Shown here piece after piece: positions 16,020 through 24,733 of a stretch of DNA of 48,202 bases (within the stretch, counting starts at the first letter, position 1; each line of letters opens with the position of its first letter). The stretch lies in contig JAHJLF010000049.1 of assembly GCA_018821925.1 (NCBI GenBank), forward strand, positions 1 through 48,202, given 5' to 3'. The translations under genes were made by a program, and so were the position numbers. This DNA is from Candidatus Edwardsbacteria bacterium (GTDB taxonomy: Bacteria > Edwardsbacteria > AC1 > EtOH8). The notes under the pieces were generated by a model. That model saw nothing but the letters and a program-made list of their open reading frames with translations, ran no database searches and was not told the DNA's origin.

Positions 16020-18638
16020 ATGAAAAAAACGGGGTTGTTATTTGCGTTGGCTTTCTCTTTGCTAGGCGGGTATCTGTTCGCTCTGCCGGTGGGGATCTAC
16101 AAAGTCGAACTTGCTCCCGGCACCGATGCCTACCGCTATGCCGCCGACAAAGGCTGGGAGGTGTTTTATGCCATGGAGGAACAGCTGCTGGTGTCCGACA
16201 GGCAGAGCATTTTAAATGACAGCAAGATCATCAATGCCGAAAAGATATACCAGGGCGATTCGAAAAACCTAAAGTGGGCCTATCAGAGAAAAGGCTTTGC
16301 TGCCGCCGCCCCGGCCCAAAAAATCATCTTCTCCCATAACGGAAGCTATCTGCTGGAAGCCCCCGATATCAAGCATTCAACCGCCAAGGACTACGAGTCT
16401 TTTACCATCAAGAATTTCTCCGGGGAGCCGATCAGGCTCAACGCCAATACCTATGTGCTGGGCACAACCCTGGTCAGGGATTCCTCGATAGCGACGCTGA
16501 CCCATCTGGTGGATACCGCCCAGGTACGCACCCGGATAGAAGCTTTGCAATCTTTTAACACCAGATTTTTAGACGCCGCCAATCATGACTCGGTGGTAGG
16601 TTGGATACGGAATCAGTTTCTGAACATGGGCATTACCGATGTTATATTAGATACCTTTAATATCGGCTTCGGTCCCAAACAGCATAATATCATCGCTACT
16701 ATACCGGGTCTTTTAGACACATCGGTCGTTTATATCGTGGGGGGGCATTACGATTCCTATTCTGACAGACGTTATTCAGATCCTTTAATAAAATACTCTC
16801 AAGCCCCCGGCGCTGATGATAACGCCTCAGGCACGGTGGCGGCCATGGAGATGGCCCGGGTGCTGGCCCAGCCCGGCAACCGGCCCAACAGCACGGTCAG
16901 GTTCATTGCCTTTGATGCGGAGGAATATGGTCTGTTCGGCAGTGAATATTATGCCCAGCAGGCTCTGGCAGAGGGTAAGGACATAGGATGCATGCTCAAT
17001 TACGATATGATCGGATATAAAGGCAACGACAGCACTTTTATCTCCAAACTTTATCCGGGCTCGGAAGAATATGCCTACATGCTGGGACAGCTGGCCGGAT
17101 GGTACGGCCGAACCGCCGACACCAATCTGGTGCCGGTATACAACAGCGTTTATTTGAACGGCAGCGATAGCTGGGAATTCTCCATTCGCGGGTTTCCGGT
17201 GACCTACAGCGAAGAGGATGTTTTCAGCACGGTCTATCACCAGACCAACGACAGCACTACATATATGAACATGCGCTATGTTACCAGCATTATCAAGGCT
17301 GGGACGGGGTTTTTGGGCACGCTGGCCAACTATCCCCAGAAGGTAGCCGATGTCATCGCCAGCGATATCGGAACCGGAACCGAACTGGCGGTGGATTGGA
17401 CCCCGAATGCGGCATCCAACATCGCGGGCTATAAAATCTATTATGGCTATACCAGCGGGTCTTACGTCTATAACCAATACACTACTTCATTATCCGACAC
17501 CATATCGGGGCTGACATCAAACGCCAACTGTTATATTACCGTCCGGGCGGTTGACACTGACGGGAAGGAGAGCCCGATTGCCGCCGAGGCTATCGGCGTT
17601 CCGGTACTGCTGACGCTGGATAAGGGAATCCTGGTGGTGGACGAGACCCAGAACTGGACGGCGGGGAGCTTCCCCCGGGATACCACCCAGGACAAATATT
17701 ACCGGGATCTTCTGGAGGGCTATACCATAACCGAGCATGAATATGGCTCCAGCGGTGAGAAGCCGGGCCTGATCAACCTGGCCCCCTATTCCACAGTCTT
17801 CTGGCATGCCGACGACTACAGCTCACCGATGTTGAACAGCTGCGTTAACGACCTGAAGTTGTATTTGTCGCACGGCGGCAAATTGTGTATAGCCGGCTGG
17901 AAGCCCAGCGCGGATATCACCGGCAGCAATATTGATACTGCTCATTACTATGCGGGCAGTTTTATGTACGACTACATGAAGGTGTCCCAAATGAGCCGAT
18001 CACTAACGGCGGATTCGTTCCAGGCAGCGGTGGGTAAACTGAGTTATCAGGATGTCTCAGTGGATCCGGCCAAGGTGCCGGTGGTCTCCTGGGGCGGGAC
18101 CATGCGTTATATAGAGAAGCTGACGCCGGTATCACCGGCCGAAGGGATCTACAATATAGACATGAAAAACGACAGCAGTCTTTTTGAGGGACAGAACTGC
18201 GGGGTGAGGTATTTGGGAAGCGACTTCAAGACGGCCCTTCTAGGCTTCCCGCTGTACTTCATGGATCAGGCCCAGGCCAAGGCGGCGGTTCAGAAGATCA
18301 TGGATGATTTTGGGGAGGTTAGCGGGGTGAGTGGCAATCCGGAGGACAAGATCCCGGCTTTGAACTTCAAATTATCCCAGAACGCTCCCAACCCCTTTAC
18401 CAAGTTTACAGTTATCAGTTACCAGTTGCCGAAGGCCGGCCGGGTCAGGCTCAATATCTATAACATAGCCGGGCAGTTGGTGAAGACACTGGTCAATAAA
18501 GATCAACAGGCGGGAATTTATGTCCTCAACTGGGACCGGAAAGACAATAATAACAAGCAGGTCAGCGCCGGGGTGTACATCTATCATTTAAGCACTGGCG
18601 ACAATACCCAAAGCCGGAAGATGGTAGTGCTAAAATAA
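16020..18638 (+). CDS. Secreted M28-family aminopeptidase with FN3-like and FlgD-like sorting domains (copy 1)
   Basis: The product is 872 residues with a signal peptide (about 1-21). The peptidase domain (about 175-445) shows the two-zinc site of family M28: H243 (GGHYDSY), bridging D266 (GADDN), catalytic E301 with zinc ligand E302 (FDAEEYG), D329 (NYDMIGY) and H407 (VYHQTND). An FN3-like domain (about 455-525) and an alpha/beta region (about 535-770, beginning GILVVDETQNW) follow. The last 85 residues are a FlgD-like type IX-like sorting domain (NAPNPFTKFT ... SAGVYIYHL). The family removes N-terminal residues from peptides; here it acts outside the cell. The second copy follows immediately. 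AAGGA lies 9 bases before the ATG, and a TATAAT lies at 15974. Confidence 0.93.
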   Translation: MKKTGLLFALAFSLLGGYLFALPVGIYKVELAPGTDAYRYAADKGWEVFYAMEEQLLVSDRQSILNDSKIINAEKIYQGDSKNLKWAYQRKGFAAAAPAQKIIFSHNGSYLLEAPDIKHSTAKDYESFTIKNFSGEPIRLNANTYVLGTTLVRDSSIATLTHLVDTAQVRTRIEALQSFNTRFLDAANHDSVVGWIRNQFLNMGITDVILDTFNIGFGPKQHNIIATIPGLLDTSVVYIVGGHYDSYSDRRYSDPLIKYSQAPGADDNASGTVAAMEMARVLAQPGNRPNSTVRFIAFDAEEYGLFGSEYYAQQALAEGKDIGCMLNYDMIGYKGNDSTFISKLYPGSEEYAYMLGQLAGWYGRTADTNLVPVYNSVYLNGSDSWEFSIRGFPVTYSEEDVFSTVYHQTNDSTTYMNMRYVTSIIKAGTGFLGTLANYPQKVADVIASDIGTGTELAVDWTPNAASNIAGYKIYYGYTSGSYVYNQYTTSLSDTISGLTSNANCYITVRAVDTDGKESPIAAEAIGVPVLLTLDKGILVVDETQNWTAGSFPRDTTQDKYYRDLLEGYTITEHEYGSSGEKPGLINLAPYSTVFWHADDYSSPMLNSCVNDLKLYLSHGGKLCIAGWKPSADITGSNIDTAHYYAGSFMYDYMKVSQMSRSLTADSFQAAVGKLSYQDVSVDPAKVPVVSWGGTMRYIEKLTPVSPAEGIYNIDMKNDSSLFEGQNCGVRYLGSDFKTALLGFPLYFMDQAQAKAAVQKIMDDFGEVSGVSGNPEDKIPALNFKLSQNAPNPFTKFTVISYQLPKAGRVRLNIYNIAGQLVKTLVNKDQQAGIYVLNWDRKDNNNKQVSAGVYIYHLSTGDNTQSRKMVVLK
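18183..18319 (+). repeat. Near-identical block shared by the two M28 genes (copy 1)
   Basis: The 137 bases match 20858-20994 with a single difference (A at 18228, C in the other copy). The surrounding 3' halves of both genes, from about 17570 and 20250, are also highly similar, while the 5' halves are not. Confidence 0.9.
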
Positions 18639-18706
18639 AAGAGAAAAACTTAATGGCAGTTCTATTATAGAATAATTCAGAAATCGAATTGTTATGAGGA
18701 ATGACG

Positions 18707-21313
18707 ATGAAAACTAATATCTTAATAATTGCCATAACCATACTGTTGGCATTATGCTGGCCAGTTCCAGCAATATGTCAGCAAAGTTTTTTTTATATCG
18801 AAGGAAATTATAATCGTGATTTCATCCAAAGAACAGACAAGCCTGAATATGAAGTCATCGCCAGATTTGGATCGGGTTATATTATCACTGGCTTGAAAAC
18901 GGATCATGCTCGGCTAGTTAACTGCGATCTTAGGGTAACTTGCCTTGGCACGATGGATGAAACTTGTCTTTACCGTTTAAAATCCGATGGTGCCGTTGAC
19001 CCAGAGGCCTTGCGATCTTTGGGGCGTATACTCATCCAACGTGGCAATGATGTGTTGATAGCCGCCAATGTGGTAATTCCTATCGAACGATTAATAATTG
19101 CGCCCGGTATCACACTATCCCCAATTTCTCTAAAGGGACTTCCTTTTAGACCGACACCATTGTTATCAACCGGTCAGATCCAATACGATCCCGTTATCGC
19201 GGCAATGGTTTCATCTATCGACACCACATCGATTCAAAATCGAATTCTCGCTTTGCAGTCCTTAGGTACTAGATATTACCTTTCATCTAATCGTTTTACC
19301 ATCGCCGACACTATACGCCAATGGTTCACATCCATGGGTATTCCTCTTGTGGAGTTCGATACTCTTTACACTGCGGAATACGATTCGATCGGCAGCAACC
19401 TATCGATTAACGTCATAGCGACCATACCGGGTTCTAAAGATACTTCTGTGATATATATATCCGGTGGGCACTACGATTCCTATACCGGAATATACACCCC
19501 TGCTCCGGGGGCCGACGATAACGGCACCGGATTGGCGGCAACTCTGGAAATGGCCAGGATCATGGCACTATTCCCTCCCAGAAAAACTGTACGTTTTATT
19601 GCATTCGCTGCTGAGGAGGTCGGAGCATTGGGAAGCATACATTATGCGGGTGTTGCTGATTCTTTAGGTATGGATATTGGTTGCGTATTAGTGAATGATG
19701 TTATGGGATATGTTGGCAATAATGGGGAAATTCAAATATATAGGTATCCGGGGTTTGAAGCATATGGTGAACTATTAGGTCAAACCGCTCAAATTTATAC
19801 CACACTCATTCCGCAGTTTATTCCGGGATATTACAGTAGCGACGATTATCCTTTCTTCGAACGAGGTTACCCAGCAACTCGGGGAAAGGAATACCCATAT
19901 AGCCCATACTGGCATACGATGCAGGATATCATTGATTATGTAAGCATTCCTTATTGTAGTCAACTTACCGGCGCCGGGCTGGCAATGATAGCTACTCTTA
20001 CTAATTATCCTGGAATTGTTCAAAATCCCGTGGTTAGTGACCTGGGCGACGGGGAACGACTTCAAATCGCTTGGGAAGAGTTAAATGAACCCGAGATACA
20101 CGGATACAATATCTATTATGGTTATGCTAGCGGATCCTATGCATACAGTAAATATACAACCTCATTATGTGACACAATTTCGGGGCTAACATCAAATGTT
20201 AATTGTTATATTACCGTTAGAGCCGTGGACAATGATGGCAGAGAGAGCCCGATTGCCGCCGAGGCTATCGGCGTTCCGGTACTGCTGACACTGGATAAGG
20301 GAATTTTAGTGGTGGACGAGACCCAGAACTGGACAGCCGGCAGCTTTCCCCGGGATACCACCCAGGATAAATACTACCGTGATCTTTTGGATGGCTACAT
20401 CATCACGGAACACGAGTATGGGACCAGCGGTGAGAAGCCGGGCCTGATCGACCTGGCCCCCTATTCCACAGTCTTCTGGCATGCCGACGACTACAGCTCA
20501 CCCATGCTGAACAATTGCGTAAGCGACCTGAAGTTGTATTTGTCGCACGGCGGCAAATTGTGCGTAGCCGGCTGGAAGCCCAGCGCGGATATCATCGGCA
20601 ACAATATTGATACAGCCCATTACTATGCCGGCAGCTTTATGTATGACTATATGAAAGTATCGCAGATGAGCCGATCACTAATGACGGATTCGTTCCAGGC
20701 GGCGGTTGGCAAACAGGGCTATTCGGATATCTCGGTGGACCCGGCCAAGGTCCCGGTGGCATCGTGGATCGGGACCATGCGGTATATAGAGAAGCTGACC
20801 CCGGTGTCTCCGGCCGAGGGGATATATGATATAGACATGAAGAACAACGGAAGCAGTTTTGAGGGACAGAACTGCGGGGTGAGGTATTTGGGAAGCGACT
20901 TCCAGACGGCCCTTCTAGGCTTCCCGCTGTACTTCATGGATCAGGCCCAGGCCAAGGCGGCGGTTCAGAAGATCATGGATGATTTTGGGGAGGTGAACGG
21001 CGTATACGGGAAACCGGAAACAGAAAATCGGATAACGGCAATGCATCTGTTCCAAAATGCTCCCAATCCATTCAACAAACAGACTTCAATAAAGTACCAG
21101 CTGCCTAAGGCTGGACGGGTCAGGCTCAATATCTATAACATAGCCGGGCAGTTGGTGAAAACACTGGTCAACAAAGATCAGCCGGCAGGAAGCTATACCC
21201 TCAGCTGGGACCGGAAGGACAACCATAACAAGCAGGTCAGCGCCGGGGTGTACATCTATTATTTAAGCACCGGCGACAAGTCCCAAAGCCGAAAGATGAT
21301 AGTGCTGAAATAA
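18707..21313 (+). CDS. Secreted M28-family aminopeptidase with FN3-like and FlgD-like sorting domains (copy 2)
   Basis: The product is 868 residues from the ATG at 18707, which has GAGGA 6 bases upstream; an ATG at 18701 directly abuts that site. A signal peptide covers about 1-25. All M28 zinc-site elements are kept: H255 (GGHYDSY), GADDN, AAEEVG, VNDVMGY and WHTMQD. FN3-like, alpha/beta and FlgD-like sorting domains follow in the same order as in the upstream copy. The peptidase half is only distantly similar to copy 1 and uses more A/T-ending codons. From about 20250 the DNA becomes nearly the same as copy 1. This points to domain-wise gene conversion after an old duplication, or to grafting of a common secretion and stalk module onto two different peptidases. 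Confidence 0.93.
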   Translation: MKTNILIIAITILLALCWPVPAICQQSFFYIEGNYNRDFIQRTDKPEYEVIARFGSGYIITGLKTDHARLVNCDLRVTCLGTMDETCLYRLKSDGAVDPEALRSLGRILIQRGNDVLIAANVVIPIERLIIAPGITLSPISLKGLPFRPTPLLSTGQIQYDPVIAAMVSSIDTTSIQNRILALQSLGTRYYLSSNRFTIADTIRQWFTSMGIPLVEFDTLYTAEYDSIGSNLSINVIATIPGSKDTSVIYISGGHYDSYTGIYTPAPGADDNGTGLAATLEMARIMALFPPRKTVRFIAFAAEEVGALGSIHYAGVADSLGMDIGCVLVNDVMGYVGNNGEIQIYRYPGFEAYGELLGQTAQIYTTLIPQFIPGYYSSDDYPFFERGYPATRGKEYPYSPYWHTMQDIIDYVSIPYCSQLTGAGLAMIATLTNYPGIVQNPVVSDLGDGERLQIAWEELNEPEIHGYNIYYGYASGSYAYSKYTTSLCDTISGLTSNVNCYITVRAVDNDGRESPIAAEAIGVPVLLTLDKGILVVDETQNWTAGSFPRDTTQDKYYRDLLDGYIITEHEYGTSGEKPGLIDLAPYSTVFWHADDYSSPMLNNCVSDLKLYLSHGGKLCVAGWKPSADIIGNNIDTAHYYAGSFMYDYMKVSQMSRSLMTDSFQAAVGKQGYSDISVDPAKVPVASWIGTMRYIEKLTPVSPAEGIYDIDMKNNGSSFEGQNCGVRYLGSDFQTALLGFPLYFMDQAQAKAAVQKIMDDFGEVNGVYGKPETENRITAMHLFQNAPNPFNKQTSIKYQLPKAGRVRLNIYNIAGQLVKTLVNKDQPAGSYTLSWDRKDNHNKQVSAGVYIYYLSTGDKSQSRKMIVLK
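20858..20994 (+). repeat. Near-identical block shared by the two M28 genes (copy 2)
   Basis: Matches 18183-18319 at 136 of 137 bases. Confidence 0.9.
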
Positions 21314-21332
21314 AAAGACAAGCCAACCAACA

Positions 21333-21364
21333 GGCCGCCCTTAAAAAGGCGGCCCGTTTTTATT
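21333..21364 (+). terminator. Rho-independent terminator after the M28 pair
   Basis: Stem GGCCGCC / GGCGGCC with an 8-base loop, followed by CGTTTTTATT, 20 bases after the stop codon. Confidence 0.85.
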
Positions 21365-21491
21365 AAGCAACAAAGATATTACAGCATCTTATATTCTTTT
21401 CAACTTTTAACTGCTTTTGTCGCCCCTCTGTGTTAAAATACTAAATATGCCAAAGGGGTTTTCTTTATGACAATATAAGATATCTATCTTC

Positions 21492-21520
21492 TTGATTTTT
21501 TCTGTCCGATAATAGATAAT
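21492..21520 (+). promoter_or_regulatory. Putative promoter of addAB
   Basis: TTGATT (21492-21497), a 17-base spacer and GATAAT (21515-21520). The start point would be about 40 bases before the addA ATG, in a gap that holds no gene. Confidence 0.45.
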
Positions 21521-21565
21521 CAACCCCAGGCCTTAATTGATAAATCAACCAATCGGAGCGTTACA

Positions 21566-24500
21566 ATGTCCGAAGTGTTAATAAAAGACAGCGAATACAA
21601 ATTTCCCCACCTGCTGGTGGTCTCGGCCTCGGCCGGGTCCGGCAAGACCCACGCCCTGACCCTTCGCTATGTCCAGTTCCTGCTATCCCCGGCAATCCCC
21701 CAGAACGAGGTTCAGAATATACTGGCCATCACCTTCACCAAGAACGCCGCCCGGGAGATGAAGGAACGGATAATTGCCTGGCTGAAAGCTCTGGCCCTGA
21801 ACAGTGACAAGGAAACCCTGGCCCAGACGGCAGCTGTTTTAAAGATCAAACCAAAGGAGATTCCCGCCGCGGCTGCCGCGGCGCTGGACCGGATCCTGAA
21901 AGGTTATTCCGATTTTCAGGTTCAGACCATAGACAGCTTCGATAAAAACATCTTCATGGCATCGATAAATGATTTTGACCTGCCGTCGGACATAGAGCTG
22001 GCCCTCAACTACACCGACCTGCTGAATTATTCCATCGCCGACATGCTGAGCCGGTCCGGAAAGGATGAGGCCCTGGACAGATCGCTGGATGATTTCATCT
22101 CCACCCTAAACCGTACCGAGGGGGCGATCTTTGCCTGGAAACCCGAAGAAAAGATGGCTAAAGAATTCTCGGTGCTTCTTGGCATAGAAGCCAAGAAGTA
22201 CGGAAACATCATCGATCATTCGGAGCCCGGCAAGGTGAATCAGTTCTTAATCGTAATAAAAACGGAATATGAAGGCATAATCACTGAAGCCCAAAAAAGC
22301 GGCCTGGAGCTGAAGAAACCAAGCAAATTCATGGAATATGTGTCATCCCGCGAAATATCTAAACTTCTGGATCTGACGATATCCAACCGGACCCTGCCGG
22401 TTGCCAAACCTAAAAAGGCAGACAAGGCCTACGAACAAATGATGGGCCGTTGGCTGGAACTCCGACAGGTTTTCGAGCAGCTGGCCTATGCCCATGCCAC
22501 ATCGTACTACAGCGCCTATGCCCGGCTGTTCGGGGATTTTAAAACCTACCTGGCGCGGTCCCAAAAACAACTGGGTATTGTCCACTTGAACGATCTGGGG
22601 CGTTATTTAAACGGATACCTTAGGGAAGAGATCATTCCCGAGGTCTATCTGAGGCTGGGTGCCCGGCTCAACCATTTCCTGATAGACGAATTTCAGGACA
22701 CCTCGCCCATGCAGTGGTTGACGCTGGATCCCCTGTTTAGGGAGGCCCTGTCTCGCCAGGGTTCGCTGTTCGTGGTGGGCGACGTCAAACAGGCCATCTA
22801 CATGTTCCGCAACGCCGACTACAGGATTATGCGGCAGATGATGGAAGAGGCCAAATCCGCCAAGGGCGGGGAGAAGGTCCCGGCCAGTGTGGCCGGCAGC
22901 GCCCATGTCAAGTCCCTATTGAACAACTACCGCAGCGGGGGGGTGATAGTCGATTATGTGAACGGTGTGTTTAAGGGAAAACTGAAAGCAATGCTGGGCA
23001 CCGAGGATTTTGCCGCCGATGACAGCGGCTTGACTGAATATGAACAGCAGGCCCTGCCGGAAAGAAAGTCCCAGGGTTATGTGCTGGTGAAGCACATTCC
23101 GGCCAAGGCCTCCGAGCCCGAAGATGGGGAAACAAATGGAGACGAAAGTCCGGCGGCCGAAACGGAGGAGACTGGCCCGCCGGAGCCGGGCCGGGATGAT
23201 CTTTTAGCGATAATCAAGGATGTCCTATCGCGGGGATATTCTCCCCGGGACATAGCCGTGCTGGCCCATAAGAATGCCCAGCTGGAGGATGCAGTGGGCT
23301 GGCTGAACAAGGCCGGCATACCGGTGGCCTCGTCCAGTTCGCTTGATATCCGGAACCGCAAGGTGGTGGCCGAACTGGCGGAGCTGTTGAAATTCCTGGA
23401 CTCGCCGGTGGATGACCTGTCATTTTACCGTTTCATCAGTGGGAATATAATGAACCGTGCGGCATCATCATTAAACATCAACCTGACACCGGAACTGCTG
23501 CACGCCCTGTTGGCCGTCCGCCGGGAAAGCCGGGAATACCTCTACCAGTGTTTCAAGCGTGATGCCGTACTGGGACAGCTGTGGTCAGTTTTCCTGGAGC
23601 CGCTCTACCAAAAAGCGGGCTATTATCCACTTTATGACCTGCTCTCCCTGGCAATGAAGGCGCTGAATGTCTTTGCCAATTTTGCCGAGGAGGCCGATTC
23701 TCTGGCCAAGATGCTGGAGTCGGTCAACGGCCTGGAGGCCAAGGGAGCCAACAGTATCCGTGATTTTCTGGAGCAAGCCGGGCGCCAGGACCAGGAACTG
23801 TTCCAGCAGGAACTGCCGGAATACGGCGATGCCGTCCGGCTGATGACCTTCCACAAGGCCAAGGGTCTGGGCTTTCCCGTCGTAATAAACCTGTTGTATG
23901 ACTCCCGGGCCTCGAAAGGATCGATTTATTACGCCAAGGAGGGGGATGACCTTGCGCTTTACAGAATAACCAAGCAGACGGCCGAGATCAATGACACCCT
24001 GGGCGGAATATTTGACCGCCAGGCCATTGATGATCAAATAGCCGAGATGAACCTGCTTTATGTGATCTGCACCAGAGCCAAGTATGAGCTTTATAACCTG
24101 GTGGTTTACAAAAGTGATAAATGTTTTTATAAAAGGCTTTTTGACGTAACCGAGAAGGGTGCTAAGCGTGATGTGAAAGGAGACAAGGCGACCCAGTCTC
24201 CCACCGAGATCATCCTGCCGGAAAACTTTGCCAGGAAAGACGACATCAGGGGGGATAAATGGACCAGCCATCGCCTGCATGAGACCCGCAAGGGGGAGGT
24301 TTATCACCGGGCCCTGGAACTTGCCGAAGAGCCATCGGGCCGATTAAACGAAGAGGTCGAGCGGGTATTTGCCCGGCTGGAAAAGGAGGGAACGCTGTCT
24401 GATTTCTCCGCGGCCGAGGCCACAGAGATGAAACAGCATGTCGCCACATTCCTCGAAGATCAAAAGATAAAAGAATGGTTCCGGACTGACGAAGGAAGGA

Positions 24501-24733
24501 ATATCTCTAAGGAGAAGAATTTCATCGGCCGGGATGGAAGACTTTACCGTATGGATCGTCTGATAGTCCAGGATGAGCGGCTGACCCTGGTTGATTTCAA
24601 GACCGGTCGGGAGGGCGACCACCGGAAGCAGATGAAGGAATATGCTGAGATCCTGGGGGAGGTCTATCCCGGCAAAAAGATCAGGGTCTTTATCGCCCAT
24701 GTCGAAACCGCCAAAGTGGAGGAATTATCATGA
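21566..24733 (+). CDS. addA: AddA-type helicase-nuclease subunit
   Basis: The product is 1055 residues, shorter than Bacillus AddA (about 1230) but in the range of Bacteroidetes-type proteins. UvrD-like motifs are complete: Walker A SASAGSGKT with K27, Ia TFTKNAAREMK, II IDEFQDTSP, III GDVKQAIYMFRNAD, IV NNYRS, V TFHKAKGLGFP and VI YVICTRAK. The C-terminal PD-(D/E)XK nuclease has VDFKTG with D1010 and K1012. With AddB it forms a helicase-nuclease that resects double-strand breaks up to a Chi-like sequence and loads RecA. GGAG lies 7 bases before the start. The stop overlaps the addB start by 4 bases. Confidence 0.93.
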   Translation: MSEVLIKDSEYKFPHLLVVSASAGSGKTHALTLRYVQFLLSPAIPQNEVQNILAITFTKNAAREMKERIIAWLKALALNSDKETLAQTAAVLKIKPKEIPAAAAAALDRILKGYSDFQVQTIDSFDKNIFMASINDFDLPSDIELALNYTDLLNYSIADMLSRSGKDEALDRSLDDFISTLNRTEGAIFAWKPEEKMAKEFSVLLGIEAKKYGNIIDHSEPGKVNQFLIVIKTEYEGIITEAQKSGLELKKPSKFMEYVSSREISKLLDLTISNRTLPVAKPKKADKAYEQMMGRWLELRQVFEQLAYAHATSYYSAYARLFGDFKTYLARSQKQLGIVHLNDLGRYLNGYLREEIIPEVYLRLGARLNHFLIDEFQDTSPMQWLTLDPLFREALSRQGSLFVVGDVKQAIYMFRNADYRIMRQMMEEAKSAKGGEKVPASVAGSAHVKSLLNNYRSGGVIVDYVNGVFKGKLKAMLGTEDFAADDSGLTEYEQQALPERKSQGYVLVKHIPAKASEPEDGETNGDESPAAETEETGPPEPGRDDLLAIIKDVLSRGYSPRDIAVLAHKNAQLEDAVGWLNKAGIPVASSSSLDIRNRKVVAELAELLKFLDSPVDDLSFYRFISGNIMNRAASSLNINLTPELLHALLAVRRESREYLYQCFKRDAVLGQLWSVFLEPLYQKAGYYPLYDLLSLAMKALNVFANFAEEADSLAKMLESVNGLEAKGANSIRDFLEQAGRQDQELFQQELPEYGDAVRLMTFHKAKGLGFPVVINLLYDSRASKGSIYYAKEGDDLALYRITKQTAEINDTLGGIFDRQAIDDQIAEMNLLYVICTRAKYELYNLVVYKSDKCFYKRLFDVTEKGAKRDVKGDKATQSPTEIILPENFARKDDIRGDKWTSHRLHETRKGEVYHRALELAEEPSGRLNEEVERVFARLEKEGTLSDFSAAEATEMKQHVATFLEDQKIKEWFRTDEGRNISKEKNFIGRDGRLYRMDRLIVQDERLTLVDFKTGREGDHRKQMKEYAEILGEVYPGKKIRVFIAHVETAKVEELS

